Positions 43,293 to 51,415 of a stretch of DNA of 64,000 nucleotides are shown piece after piece (positions within the stretch are counted from its first letter, which is position 1; each line of letters begins with the position of its first letter). The notes under the pieces were generated by a model, which saw only the letters and a program-made list of their open reading frames with translations, did no database searches and was not told the origin of the DNA. Position numbers and translations under genes: made by a program. This DNA is from Mycolicibacterium aurum (lineage in GTDB: Bacteria; Actinomycetota; Actinomycetes; Mycobacteriales; Mycobacteriaceae), in the NCBI GenBank assembly GCA_900078775.1, contig LT549889.1, forward strand, positions 744,001 through 808,000, read 5' to 3'.

Positions 43293-44663
43293 ATGCTGCC
43301 TGCCCGCTCCACGTTGTTGAGTTGGAATCCGGAATCGTTGAGGACGTCGGCTGGGGCGATCGAGTCGGCTGCCGCGCAGGTTTCCAGTGCAGTGACAGGG
43401 ATCAATGTTGCGTGTCAGGAGATGCCTGCCACGATGTCCTGGTCCGGCCGGTCCCATGAGGCGGCTGCGGCAATGTTCATCCGTGCCGAACGCGATGCTC
43501 TGACTTTTTCTGGTTATGCCAACGCGGTAGCCGCCGCGCTCAGCGGTGGCGCGGAATCAATAGGTAGTGCACGTCGAGCACTACTGGCGAAGGCCGATGA
43601 GGTTGATGCCGGCCCGCTGAACGTGACTGATCAGTGGGTGGTACTCGTCGACCCGGCATTCATGTCGGCGGAGGAGTTGGCCAGGTTGCAAGCGCTGGCG
43701 CTAGAGGAACAGGGGTCGATCAACCGTATGCTCATCGCGGTCGGCGACGCCGACGATGCAACCGCGAATGCTGTGGTGGCGGCGGGCCACGATCACGGAT
43801 ACATCGAGCCGGGCCTGGCGACTGACCTCGGTGGCTTACTGCTTCCGGTGTCGCAGCGTCCACCCGATCAGGTGCCTGACCCCACCACATCGATCGGTGT
43901 CGTTGGGCAGGAGGCGATCCGGTCGGCCGATGAGCAGATGAGCGTCCGGGAGGTGATCGAATCGACCAACAAATATGGCGAGGAGACGAAGACGGTCATC
44001 AAGCAGGACGGCAGTATGGCGGTGACTACTCGAATGGATCCTTTCGACTGGCCAAGCAAGCAGAACTTCTACCAGATCGAGGAGTTCGACAAGGACGGAG
44101 AGTTGGTGGCGACGACGAGTTCTTGGCGCAGCGCGGGTACCGGCACCGACTACACGTCGATCACCTATGCGAATCAATCGAACCTCTTGATGTCCAGAGA
44201 TAGTTCCGGGCACAGGAGCGCTACCTTCACCCCGCCGGTAGGGCAACCAAGTGCCGTGCCCGTCGCACTGATAGACAGCATCTCAACGAGTACCACGGCC
44301 GGGATGTCGGGCCTGGAGAAGCACATCGCACACGGCAGTTCCTTGCCGATGGTTGGCGCGGAATCGGTTGAGAACATCGGTAAGACCATGAAGTACGGCG
44401 GCACCGCGCTGACAGCGGCGACCACGGTGTTCGACTATGTCATGGCCGATTCGGGTAAAGACCGGTGCATCGCACTGGTTGCAGGTGCTGCTGGTGGTGG
44501 AGGCGGTTGGGGTGGTGCAGAGTTGGGAGCGGGGCTTGGCGTGTTCGGTGGGCCATTCGCACCGGCCACTGTTCCAGCAGGAGCGGTGCTGTTAGGGCTC
44601 GTCGGCGGATTTGGTGGTGCAAAGCTGGGCAAGTTCGTCGGGGAGGCCTTGTGTCCGAACTGA
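43293..44663 (+). CDS. WXG-type protein with glycine-rich hydrophobic C-terminus, putative type VII effector
   Basis: A 456-aa protein. Residues ~10-110 are a long helical hairpin with a WXG motif (MSWSGRSHEAAAAMF). The middle (about 200-310) is polar and beta-like (a TNKYGEETKTVIKQDGS segment). The last ~65 residues alternate Gly and hydrophobic residues (VAGAAGGGGGWGGAELGAGL, then VPAGAVLLGLVGGFGGAKLG), as in membrane-active glycine-zipper toxins. The next two genes encode related membrane proteins, the layout of a toxin with immunity proteins. Toxicity is inference; no nuclease or protease motif is visible. Confidence 0.5.
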   Translation: MLPARSTLLSWNPESLRTSAGAIESAAAQVSSAVTGINVACQEMPATMSWSGRSHEAAAAMFIRAERDALTFSGYANAVAAALSGGAESIGSARRALLAKADEVDAGPLNVTDQWVVLVDPAFMSAEELARLQALALEEQGSINRMLIAVGDADDATANAVVAAGHDHGYIEPGLATDLGGLLLPVSQRPPDQVPDPTTSIGVVGQEAIRSADEQMSVREVIESTNKYGEETKTVIKQDGSMAVTTRMDPFDWPSKQNFYQIEEFDKDGELVATTSSWRSAGTGTDYTSITYANQSNLLMSRDSSGHRSATFTPPVGQPSAVPVALIDSISTSTTAGMSGLEKHIAHGSSLPMVGAESVENIGKTMKYGGTALTAATTVFDYVMADSGKDRCIALVAGAAGGGGGWGGAELGAGLGVFGGPFAPATVPAGAVLLGLVGGFGGAKLGKFVGEALCPN

Positions 44664-45424
44664 TGCTCCCCGAACCCACACGGTGGCGGGCCAGTCGGTG
44701 GAGTCAGCCGCTGGCTGGTGTGCTCGCGTTCGGTATTGCGGCCGTGTATGCCGCCCTGGGGGTGGCGGCAGCAACCCGCGGGAATTACCTGACGGCGATG
44801 GTGTCAGTGGGGTGGGTAGTTTTCCTGCTGGTCCTCCTTGCGGCCGTGCTGTTGGTCGGCAGCGGCCGGTGCGAAGCGCGGATTACCAGTGATGCAACGG
44901 GTTTCACCCTGAGTCCGGACAGACGGTTCGCTATTCTGATGCTCATCGGCATCAGCGCGTTGATACCGAGCGCCGCGCTTTTCGCGGTCTGTGCGCCACT
45001 AGGTCTCATCGAGTTCGCGAATACGTGGATGCTTCAGACGATCGGGGCGGGCGCTTCAGCTTTCGTGGCCGTTACCTCCGTCAGCGGTTTAGTCGTTGCT
45101 TGGCGGCGGCGCGGGGTAGGGCATGTAAAGCTGACACCGGCGATGATCGAGAACGCCGATATTCTCGCCACGAAGACGTTCGAATGGGCCGATGTGGTGG
45201 ACGTGGCCGATCATGCGGAATCGCAGAAGTCGCGACGTGCAGTAGTGCTTCGACTCCGGGACGGCCACGAAGAGATCATCGGCTTCGCGAACATCTACGT
45301 ACCCCGCGGTGTGGCCCTGTACTGGTTGGTCCGGCATTACTGGCGACATCCAGAGGACCGAATGGAATTAGTGGATTCACGAGCGGTCGAGCGATTGCGC
45401 GACGGTCGATTCGATCTCGGGTAG
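44651..45424 (+). CDS. Membrane protein with PH-like domain, candidate immunity protein 1
   Basis: A 257-aa protein from GTG 44651, which overlaps the end of the putative effector gene (stop at 44663); GGGGAGG lies upstream. Four hydrophobic segments occur in the first ~150 residues. A cytosolic domain then ends with a strongly conserved block shared with the next gene (YVPRGVALYWLVRHYWRHPE, RMELVDSR). The C-terminal part resembles bacterial PH-like domains. The overlapping start indicates coupled translation with the WXG protein. Confidence 0.6.
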   Translation: MSELMLPEPTRWRASRWSQPLAGVLAFGIAAVYAALGVAAATRGNYLTAMVSVGWVVFLLVLLAAVLLVGSGRCEARITSDATGFTLSPDRRFAILMLIGISALIPSAALFAVCAPLGLIEFANTWMLQTIGAGASAFVAVTSVSGLVVAWRRRGVGHVKLTPAMIENADILATKTFEWADVVDVADHAESQKSRRAVVLRLRDGHEEIIGFANIYVPRGVALYWLVRHYWRHPEDRMELVDSRAVERLRDGRFDLG

Positions 45425-45502
45425 TGATCGGCGGGGCGGCCGGTGTGCGGAGCGCAGAGGTTTCGGTGGCACAAGGATGGGCGAGTTTGTAGAGGGGGCG
45501 TT

Positions 45503-46285
45503 GTGTCCCAATTGAGCCTTCCCGAACCGGAGAACTGGTCCAAAATTGGAAAGCAGGCTTTGTGGGCCGGACTCATCGTGTTAGTTGGGATGGCCTACTT
45601 CGTAGTCCGAGGGATACTCGCCGGACTACGGGGCAACTATTTGACGACGATTCTGATCTTCGGGTTCATCACTTTTCCGGTGCTGATGATGGCGGCGCTT
45701 CTGCTGGCGTTCGCCGGAGGGACACGGCCTCGGGCTTCGGGTGACGCAGCAGGGTTCACCGTGCTGCCGGACAAACGGTTCAACGCACTGTATTTGGCTG
45801 GACTGGTGGTGACTGGCCCGTCGGCACTGCTGCTCGCGTTCTTCATTGTGCGCGGGTCGATCGACATTCCCATGTCGCCAGGGCTCCAGATCTTCTCCCC
45901 CTTCCTGTTCCTGACAGTCGCCGTGTTCACGGTCATCGGGCTGATCAGCTGGGTTCGGCGCCGAGGAGTCGGATATATCAGGTTCAGTCCGGCGATGATC
46001 GAAATCTCTGATGTGATCAAGACCAGGGCGGTGGAGTGGGATGACATCGTCGACATCAAGGATCAGTCGGATACCAAGGACGGCAAGAGAGCCGGCAGAT
46101 CGGCGGTGCTGTGCCTACGCGAAGGCAGCGAGATCGTCATCGGTGGACTCAATCTGTACGTTCCCCGCGGTGTCGCCCTGTACTGGCTGGTGCGCCATTA
46201 TTGGCGACATCCGGAAGAACGTATGGAATTAGTGGATTCGCGGGTCGATGACCGGTTCCGCAAAGGGCGATTCGATCTCGGGTAG
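45503..46285 (+). CDS. Membrane protein with PH-like domain, candidate immunity protein 2
   Basis: A 260-aa paralogue of the previous protein, from GTG 45503 with GAGGGGG upstream. It keeps the start pattern (SLPEPENW), four hydrophobic segments, the RRRGVGYIRFSPAMIE block and the almost identical end (YVPRGVALYWLVRHYWRHPE, RKGRFDLG). Membrane regions differ more than the cytosolic end. A tandem duplication of this kind fits immunity to more than one effector variant, but no second effector gene is present. The lipoprotein gene overlaps its stop. Confidence 0.6.
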   Translation: MSQLSLPEPENWSKIGKQALWAGLIVLVGMAYFVVRGILAGLRGNYLTTILIFGFITFPVLMMAALLLAFAGGTRPRASGDAAGFTVLPDKRFNALYLAGLVVTGPSALLLAFFIVRGSIDIPMSPGLQIFSPFLFLTVAVFTVIGLISWVRRRGVGYIRFSPAMIEISDVIKTRAVEWDDIVDIKDQSDTKDGKRAGRSAVLCLREGSEIVIGGLNLYVPRGVALYWLVRHYWRHPEERMELVDSRVDDRFRKGRFDLG

Positions 46286-46689
46286 TGCTGGGGTGGAAAG
46301 TTTCATGTCACTCGACGGGCAGTGCCATCCGTGTCATTCAGGTGTTGTTAGCCGTCTCCTGCCTGGCGGTCATACTTGCAGCTTGCTCAACTGACGGGTC
46401 GCGGCCGGCTGTAGCTTCGACATCCACGGCAGTAGACGTGGAGGCCTCGAAGACGCCTTCGCCCCTCAAATCGCCGGACGGGTTGGTATGGCTGACCGCG
46501 GCCTGTGGCGGACCGGCGGTGGTCGACGCCTCCCCGAACTCGTGGTTGCACTTCCTGGCTTGGCCAGTCCTCCGCGGTGGAGGGAAAGACATCGAGGGAG
46601 ATCGGTCTACACAGCCCGCTAACGCAGCTGCCCGCTCAAGGGCGGGGAAGGTTGTCACCCGGCAGGCCCCTCCAGCCACCTCGGCGTGA
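46285..46689 (+). CDS. Putative lipoprotein, possibly truncated
   Basis: A 134-aa frame starting at GTG 46285, overlapping the previous stop by one base. A signal peptide is visible (VLLAVSCLAVILAACSTDGS) with the lipobox LAAC. The first ~20 residues before it are unusual, so a start near 46342 is possible. After residue ~75 the sequence becomes low-complexity and runs into the HNH gene on the other strand, so the 3' half may be lost. It would be anchored to the outer face of the cytoplasmic membrane. Confidence 0.4.
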   Translation: MLGWKVSCHSTGSAIRVIQVLLAVSCLAVILAACSTDGSRPAVASTSTAVDVEASKTPSPLKSPDGLVWLTAACGGPAVVDASPNSWLHFLAWPVLRGGGKDIEGDRSTQPANAAARSRAGKVVTRQAPPATSA

Positions 46690-47734
46690 ACGCCATATCC
46701 CACCGCACACTCGCCTTATAGCCCGCCCAGGTCGCCACCCCGGGCGGCTGCCCACGATAGATGCCGCGCGCGGCGGCCTGCACCCGCTGATACTCGGTGG
46801 GCCAACGGATCTGATCGGCGATCTGCTCGAGGGTGTCCCGATCGCGACCGAGCACCCGGTCCACGATGTCGACGGCCGGCAGCGCGTGCCGCTTGTCGGC
46901 GTTGCACCGCGCGCAGGCCAACACCAGATTCGCCAGCCCGTCGATCCCGACCAACGACCACGGCAGCACATGATCGATGGGGTTGTCCGCGGGCAGCCGA
47001 GCGCGACAGTAGAAGCAGTGCGGGCCGAACGCCTCCCTGAACGGTCCCCGCACCGCCGCCAGCGCGGTGCGGTCTCGACCGAACAGGTGGCCCGCGATAT
47101 CGGGCACCTCGGCGTGCAGGAACTTGTTCATCCGGCGAACATCGTCGACCCACATGATCTCCAGCGCGGGCTTGAGCAGTCCGGCGAGCCGCGCCAAACC
47201 TGCGGCGACACCGGGCAACAGGTCGATCGCATCACCGTGGGCCCGCAGCGCCGAGCGAGAGATGCCCGAGTGCAGAAACGAATCGTCGTAGAGGAAACGG
47301 TCGCCGGTCTCCGCGCCTGGGACGCGCTGCAACCGGAAGAGCGGCTGCCGCGCCAGACACAACGTGATCTCGTCGATCGCTGTCTCGTATGCCGACGGTG
47401 CCGCGTTCATCGCGGCAGCTAGAGAGCGCGTCGGGCCGGCGACAGAGCGGAACTCCCGGACCGCGCGGGGGATTCGCGCGTGTTCGCCGGTGGACTGACG
47501 CAGCTCATGCCCTTCGAACGGCCGGACCTGACGCCAGTACAGTTCCAGCACCCGGTGAGCGAGATCGGGGATCGGCACCGCCAGTGCAGCGGCCGGATCC
47601 TCGGGGAGGCGCTCGATGCACTGGTCGATGAGCGCCATCAGCGTCGCCAGTTTGTAGGTCGCGGTCCGCAACCCGGTTTCCAGGACGGCAACCACCCGCT
47701 GACCCAACAGCAGCGGGTCGATGGCCTCGGACAT
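46655..47734 (-). CDS. HNH endonuclease domain protein
   Basis: A 359-aa protein from ATG 47734 (MSEAIDPLLLGQRVVAVLET). An HNH motif lies at about 240-290: HCFYCRARL, then DHVLPWSLVGIDGLANLVLA and CARCNADK, with both zinc Cys pairs, the catalytic DH and the Asn. The N-terminal ~230 residues are helical and of unknown role. Such proteins occur as stand-alone nucleases in actinobacteria. It overlaps the lipoprotein frame convergently by 35 bases. Confidence 0.82.
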   Translation of the reverse strand: MSEAIDPLLLGQRVVAVLETGLRTATYKLATLMALIDQCIERLPEDPAAALAVPIPDLAHRVLELYWRQVRPFEGHELRQSTGEHARIPRAVREFRSVAGPTRSLAAAMNAAPSAYETAIDEITLCLARQPLFRLQRVPGAETGDRFLYDDSFLHSGISRSALRAHGDAIDLLPGVAAGLARLAGLLKPALEIMWVDDVRRMNKFLHAEVPDIAGHLFGRDRTALAAVRGPFREAFGPHCFYCRARLPADNPIDHVLPWSLVGIDGLANLVLACARCNADKRHALPAVDIVDRVLGRDRDTLEQIADQIRWPTEYQRVQAAARGIYRGQPPGVATWAGYKASVRWDMAFTPRWLEGPAG

Positions 47735-47837
47735 GAGCCCTTGATACCAGTTACACGCAGTGCGGACCCGGACTTGTCGGTGGTCTCTGTCATTCTGTGC
47801 GGCTCGCCTGAGCACAGAGCAAAAGACGGAGGCCAGC

Positions 47838-48098
47838 ATGAACACGACCCCAGGTCGGGCCCGGCGCGTCGACCCAGGCCCGACGCCCGCGGTCGCCCGC
47901 GCCACCACTCAGCGGGCACTCATCGGACTCGCGGTGTTCGGTGGACTCTTCCTTCTGGGGTTGTTCATCGACGACCCCTGGCCGCTGATCGTTCTCGCGC
48001 TGCTCGGGCTGCTGGTCGACATCGGCTTCTGGGCGCTGACCGAGGTGCACCAGCGGGCCGCACGGCAACACGGCCGGTACCCGACGGATGGTGCGTGA
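47838..48098 (+). CDS. Small two-helix membrane protein
   Basis: An 86-aa protein from ATG 47838 (MNTTPGRARRVDPGPTPAVA); GGAGG precedes the start. Two membrane helices (IGLAVFGGLFLLGLFI and PLIVLALLGLLVDIGFWAL). Its stop overlaps the start of the RNase H gene (TGATG), so both are co-translated. Function unknown. Confidence 0.6.
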   Translation: MNTTPGRARRVDPGPTPAVARATTQRALIGLAVFGGLFLLGLFIDDPWPLIVLALLGLLVDIGFWALTEVHQRAARQHGRYPTDGA

Positions 48099-49009
48099 TG
48101 GTCCCGCTGCCGCAGGCCCGGCCCAAGCCCGTCGACCTCGTCTTCGCCCGGCCTCGCCCGCCCGAGACGATCGCGATCGCCGTCGCCGCAGCGGATTTCG
48201 GGTACCGCTATGCCGGCGTCGGCGAGCTGCAGTGCTGGGACGGGTTCATCGCGACCACCCGCAAGGAGGCCGCGTTGTTGGATGCGATCGAGCGGATCCG
48301 GTCCGAGCACGGCAGACACCTGCGGATGCGGTTCCTCGTCAATCTGCCGCCCACCAGCCCGGTGTGGCGCCAGGCCCATCAGATCTGGTGGGTCGACCGT
48401 CCCGACACCGCCGACCAACACCTGCTCGACGCCGCCATGGAACGGCTGCGCCAGCCGCCGTCGCCCACGGTGCCGCTACCGATCGACCTGGAGCCGGTGA
48501 CGGTGGCCACCGATGGCTCGGTGCGCGGCGAGAACGCGGGCTTCGCGTGGCTGGCCTGCACCGGGCACCACGGGATGGCCGGTTACCGCTCGGTGCCCAA
48601 AATCGTTGGGAAGCAACCGGTCCTCGTCGCCGAGCTGCTGGCCATCGCGGACGCGGTACGGGAACTGACCCGCCGGCACCTGACGATCGTGTCCGACAGC
48701 CGCGACGCAATCGCCCTGGCGGAGCGCTGGAAACGCGGCGACGACGTGATGCCGGCCGACTACCCCGCGGCCGGCCTGCTGCACTGCGCGTGCCGCCAGA
48801 TCCGCACCGAGCGGGCCCGCGTCGATGTGCGGTGGGCGCCCGGTCACCGCGGCGAACCGCTGAACGAGGGCGCCGACGCGTTGGCGCGCCTCGCCTCCCG
48901 GTACCGGCGCGGCGACGCGGACCTCAGCGTCGGCGAGTACGGACGTCGCGCCCAGGGGATCGCCGAGGCGTTCGCGGCGGAGTTTCGGCGGGTGAGCGCC
49001 GCGGCGTAG
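48098..49009 (+). CDS. RNase H-type nuclease with an N-terminal extension
   Basis: A 303-aa protein from ATG 48098. The C-terminal ~170 residues are an RNase HI domain with the catalytic set in order: Asp in VATDGSVRGENAGFAWLA, Glu in LVAELLAIADAV, Asp in VSDSRDAIAL, and GHRGEPLNEGADALARLA with the His and the last acidic residue. The first ~130 residues (FGYRYAGVGELQCWDGFIAT) are an extra domain not seen in RnhA. It degrades RNA of RNA-DNA hybrids by family role. It follows the small membrane gene with overlapping stop and start. Confidence 0.85.
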   Translation: MVPLPQARPKPVDLVFARPRPPETIAIAVAAADFGYRYAGVGELQCWDGFIATTRKEAALLDAIERIRSEHGRHLRMRFLVNLPPTSPVWRQAHQIWWVDRPDTADQHLLDAAMERLRQPPSPTVPLPIDLEPVTVATDGSVRGENAGFAWLACTGHHGMAGYRSVPKIVGKQPVLVAELLAIADAVRELTRRHLTIVSDSRDAIALAERWKRGDDVMPADYPAAGLLHCACRQIRTERARVDVRWAPGHRGEPLNEGADALARLASRYRRGDADLSVGEYGRRAQGIAEAFAAEFRRVSAAA

Positions 49010-49031
49010 GAGCACGACAATGTGGCCTCTT

Positions 49032-49048
49032 CTACCCGGTAGGGGTAG
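49032..49048. promoter_or_regulatory. Inverted repeat over the vapBC start, candidate VapB operator
   Basis: CTACCC-GGTAG-GGGTAG at 49032-49048: a six-base palindrome ending 9 bases before the vapB ATG. VapB antitoxins repress their own operon through such sites. Confidence 0.55.
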
Positions 49049-49057
49049 ATTTCTACC

Positions 49058-49321
49058 ATGAGTCTGAACATCAAGAATGAGCGGACAGTGGAACTCGTCC
49101 GCGAGCTCGCCAGACGAACCGGCCTGAGCCAGACGAGCGCCGTAGACGAAGCAGTGCGCGCAAAACTCGCCGATATCGACGCCGAACAGGGGCGTGATGC
49201 TCGCCGCGTCAAGGTGAACGCGATTATTTCTGACCTGGACCGGTCGGTCACGCGACAACAACGACACCAGATCCGTCGGGACCAGGACGAGCTGTATGAC
49301 GAGAATGGGCTGCCAGTGTGA
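49058..49321 (+). CDS. vapB: VapB-type antitoxin
   Basis: An 87-aa antitoxin of the Rv0623-like VapB family. The N-terminal ribbon-helix-helix part (MSLNIKNERTVELVRELARR, then TGLSQTSAVDEAVRAKL) binds DNA, and the C-terminal tail (RRDQDELYDENGLPV) should wrap the toxin. It lies directly after a palindrome likely to be its operator. It overlaps vapC by four bases (GTGA). Confidence 0.88.
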   Translation: MSLNIKNERTVELVRELARRTGLSQTSAVDEAVRAKLADIDAEQGRDARRVKVNAIISDLDRSVTRQQRHQIRRDQDELYDENGLPV

Positions 49322-49716
49322 TCGTCGATACCTCGGCGATCGTGGCCATCGCTCTCCACGAGCCGCAGAGGACAGAGTTGCTCGATGTCCTACTCGACGC
49401 CGCTCATCCGAAGATGTCAGCGGCAACTCTCGTCGAAGTCGGCGCGGTGTTGACCAGGCGGCTGGCGCCCGAGGACTTTCGCCGGGTCGAACGCTTGATC
49501 GCGCAACTCGGGATCGAAACGGTGCCCTTCGACGCAGCGCAGGCCGCGAGCGCAACGCGTGCCTACCGGGACTTCGGGCGCGGCAGCGGGCATCCCGCCG
49601 GATTGAATCTGGGCGACTGCTATTCGTACGCTTTGGCCGATGTCACCGGCGAGCCATTGCTGTTCGTGGGTGACGACTTCACCCACACCGGTATCACCGC
49701 GGCAATGCCCACGTGA
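49318..49716 (+). CDS. vapC: VapC-type PIN-domain RNase toxin
   Basis: A 132-aa PIN-domain toxin. The acidic residues stand where expected: MIVDTSAIVAI (first Asp), SAATLVEVGAVL (Glu), LNLGDCYSYALA (Asp) and LLFVGDDF (last Asp pair). VapC toxins cut tRNA or rRNA when the antitoxin is lost. GTG start overlapping the vapB stop. It looks complete. Confidence 0.9.
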   Translation: MIVDTSAIVAIALHEPQRTELLDVLLDAAHPKMSAATLVEVGAVLTRRLAPEDFRRVERLIAQLGIETVPFDAAQAASATRAYRDFGRGSGHPAGLNLGDCYSYALADVTGEPLLFVGDDFTHTGITAAMPT

Positions 49717-49869
49717 GCATCGCGAACGACACTGTTGTCGCTCATTTGTCGCTCATAGCCGGGCACGGACCACCCCTCCTTCCGCTCTCTCCCGTTCGCG
49801 CCCGCACGAACCCCCGGCGAGCAAACGGCCCCAGATTGACCCCAAGCCCACATGGGTACCGTCGAAAAC

Positions 49870-50835
49870 ATGGATGTGTACAACGCTGCTTTCGAATGGA
49901 CCGACACCAACAAGCACTGGCTGGTCGAGGTCCCGATCAGAGTCGCCGCGTACCTCGTCATCGCCCTGATCGCGCGCTACCTGATCCACCGGGCCATCGA
50001 CCGCGCCACCACCGGCCGCAGGCCTGAGATCATCGACGAAGCCCAGCCCACCACCGACGCCTCCTCCACCAAGAAGGCCCCGCTGCTGCGTAACCTGCGC
50101 GAACGCGCCGGCACCAACACCGCCAAGATCGCCGCCCGCCGCCAGCAACGCGCCCAGACCATCGGCTCGGTGCTCAAATCCACCGTCTCGATCGTGCTGC
50201 TGATCTGGGTGGTGCTCACCGTCCTCAACGTCTTCGGCGTCAACATCGCCCCGTTCATCGCCTCGGCCGGCGTCGTCGGCCTGGCCATCGGCTTCGGTGC
50301 CCAGAACCTGGTCCGCGATTTCGTCACCGGCGTGTTCATGTTGCTCGAAGACCAGTACGGCGTCGGCGACACCGTCGACCTCGGCGAGGCCACCGGTGAG
50401 GTCGAGTCCGTCGGCCTGCGCATCACCACCGTCCGCGACATCGACGGCACCCTCTGGTACGTCCGCAACGGGGAGATCGCCCGCGTCGGCAACATGAGCC
50501 AGGACTACGCGGTCGCCCGCGTCGAGGTCCCCGTCGCCCTCACCGTCGACCTGGCCCGCGCCGAGAAGGTCGCCCTCGACGCCGCACACAAGGCCATCGA
50601 GGACCCCGCCGTCGCCGCGAAGGTGATCGGCGAACCGGAAATGCTCGGTGTGCAGGAACTTTCACCCGACCTGGTCACCCTGCGGATGACCATCAAGACC
50701 CGCCCCAACGCCCAATGGTCGGTGCAGCGCCGGCTGCGCCGCGAGATCCTGCAGGCCTACGACGAGCACGACATCGACCTGCCGTACCCGACCGGTCGGA
50801 TCCCCGTTGCCGCCGGTGACCGGGCAGGGGAGTAG
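49870..50835 (+). CDS. MscS-type mechanosensitive channel
   Basis: A 321-aa membrane protein from ATG 49870 (MDVYNAAFEWTDTNKHWLVE; the frame also reaches ATG 49852). Three or four membrane segments, then the MscS pore signature (SAGVVGLAIGFGAQNLVRDF) at about 140-160, a beta domain (DTVDLGEATGEVESVGLRIT) and an alpha/beta C-terminal domain. Opens under osmotic downshock to release solutes. It stands ahead of the macrodomain gene, only 25 bases apart. Confidence 0.9.
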   Translation: MDVYNAAFEWTDTNKHWLVEVPIRVAAYLVIALIARYLIHRAIDRATTGRRPEIIDEAQPTTDASSTKKAPLLRNLRERAGTNTAKIAARRQQRAQTIGSVLKSTVSIVLLIWVVLTVLNVFGVNIAPFIASAGVVGLAIGFGAQNLVRDFVTGVFMLLEDQYGVGDTVDLGEATGEVESVGLRITTVRDIDGTLWYVRNGEIARVGNMSQDYAVARVEVPVALTVDLARAEKVALDAAHKAIEDPAVAAKVIGEPEMLGVQELSPDLVTLRMTIKTRPNAQWSVQRRLRREILQAYDEHDIDLPYPTGRIPVAAGDRAGE

Positions 50836-50860
50836 CACCCGGCGAGCGCATACTGACCCC

Positions 50861-51361
50861 ATGCCGGCCATCACCGCCGTCCACGGCGACATCACCAGGC
50901 AGACCGTCGACGCCATCGTCAACGCCGCGAACACCCGGATGCGCGGCGGCGGGGGCGTCGACGGCGCCATCCACCGCGCCGGCGGGCCCGCGGTCCTGCA
51001 AGACTGCATCCGCCGCTTCCCCAACGGCCTGGCCACCGGCGACGCCGGCTGGACCACCGCCGGCAAGCTGCCCGCCCGCTGGGTCGTGCACACCGTCGGA
51101 CCCAACTACACCGCCGGCCAGCGCGACCGCGCCCTGCTGGAATCCTGCTACCGCCGCGCCCTGCAGGTCGCCGACGAACTCGAGGCCGCCAGCATCGCGT
51201 TCCCGCTGATCAGCGCCGGGATCTACGGCTGGCCACGCCAGGACGCCATCGCCGCGGCCGTCGACACCATCGGCGCCGCCGACACCCGCGTCGAACAGGT
51301 CCGCATCGTCGCCTTCGACGCCTCCGCCTTCGAAGCCGTACGCAGCTACCTGGGCACGTGA
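50861..51361 (+). CDS. Macrodomain protein (probable O-acetyl-ADP-ribose deacetylase)
   Basis: A 166-aa single macrodomain from ATG 50861 (MPAITAVHGDITRQTVDAIV). The ligand site is intact: GDIT, DAIVNAANTRMRGGGGVDGAI, and LISAGIYGWPRQDAI. The family removes acetyl or ADP-ribosyl groups from ADP-ribose derivatives. The gene probably shares a transcript with the MscS gene. Confidence 0.92.
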   Translation: MPAITAVHGDITRQTVDAIVNAANTRMRGGGGVDGAIHRAGGPAVLQDCIRRFPNGLATGDAGWTTAGKLPARWVVHTVGPNYTAGQRDRALLESCYRRALQVADELEAASIAFPLISAGIYGWPRQDAIAAAVDTIGAADTRVEQVRIVAFDASAFEAVRSYLGT

Positions 51362-51415
51362 GCTTCCCCGCTGGGTAGGCTCGACCGCAGAGTCAATGGA
51401 TCGAGGGGGCAATCC

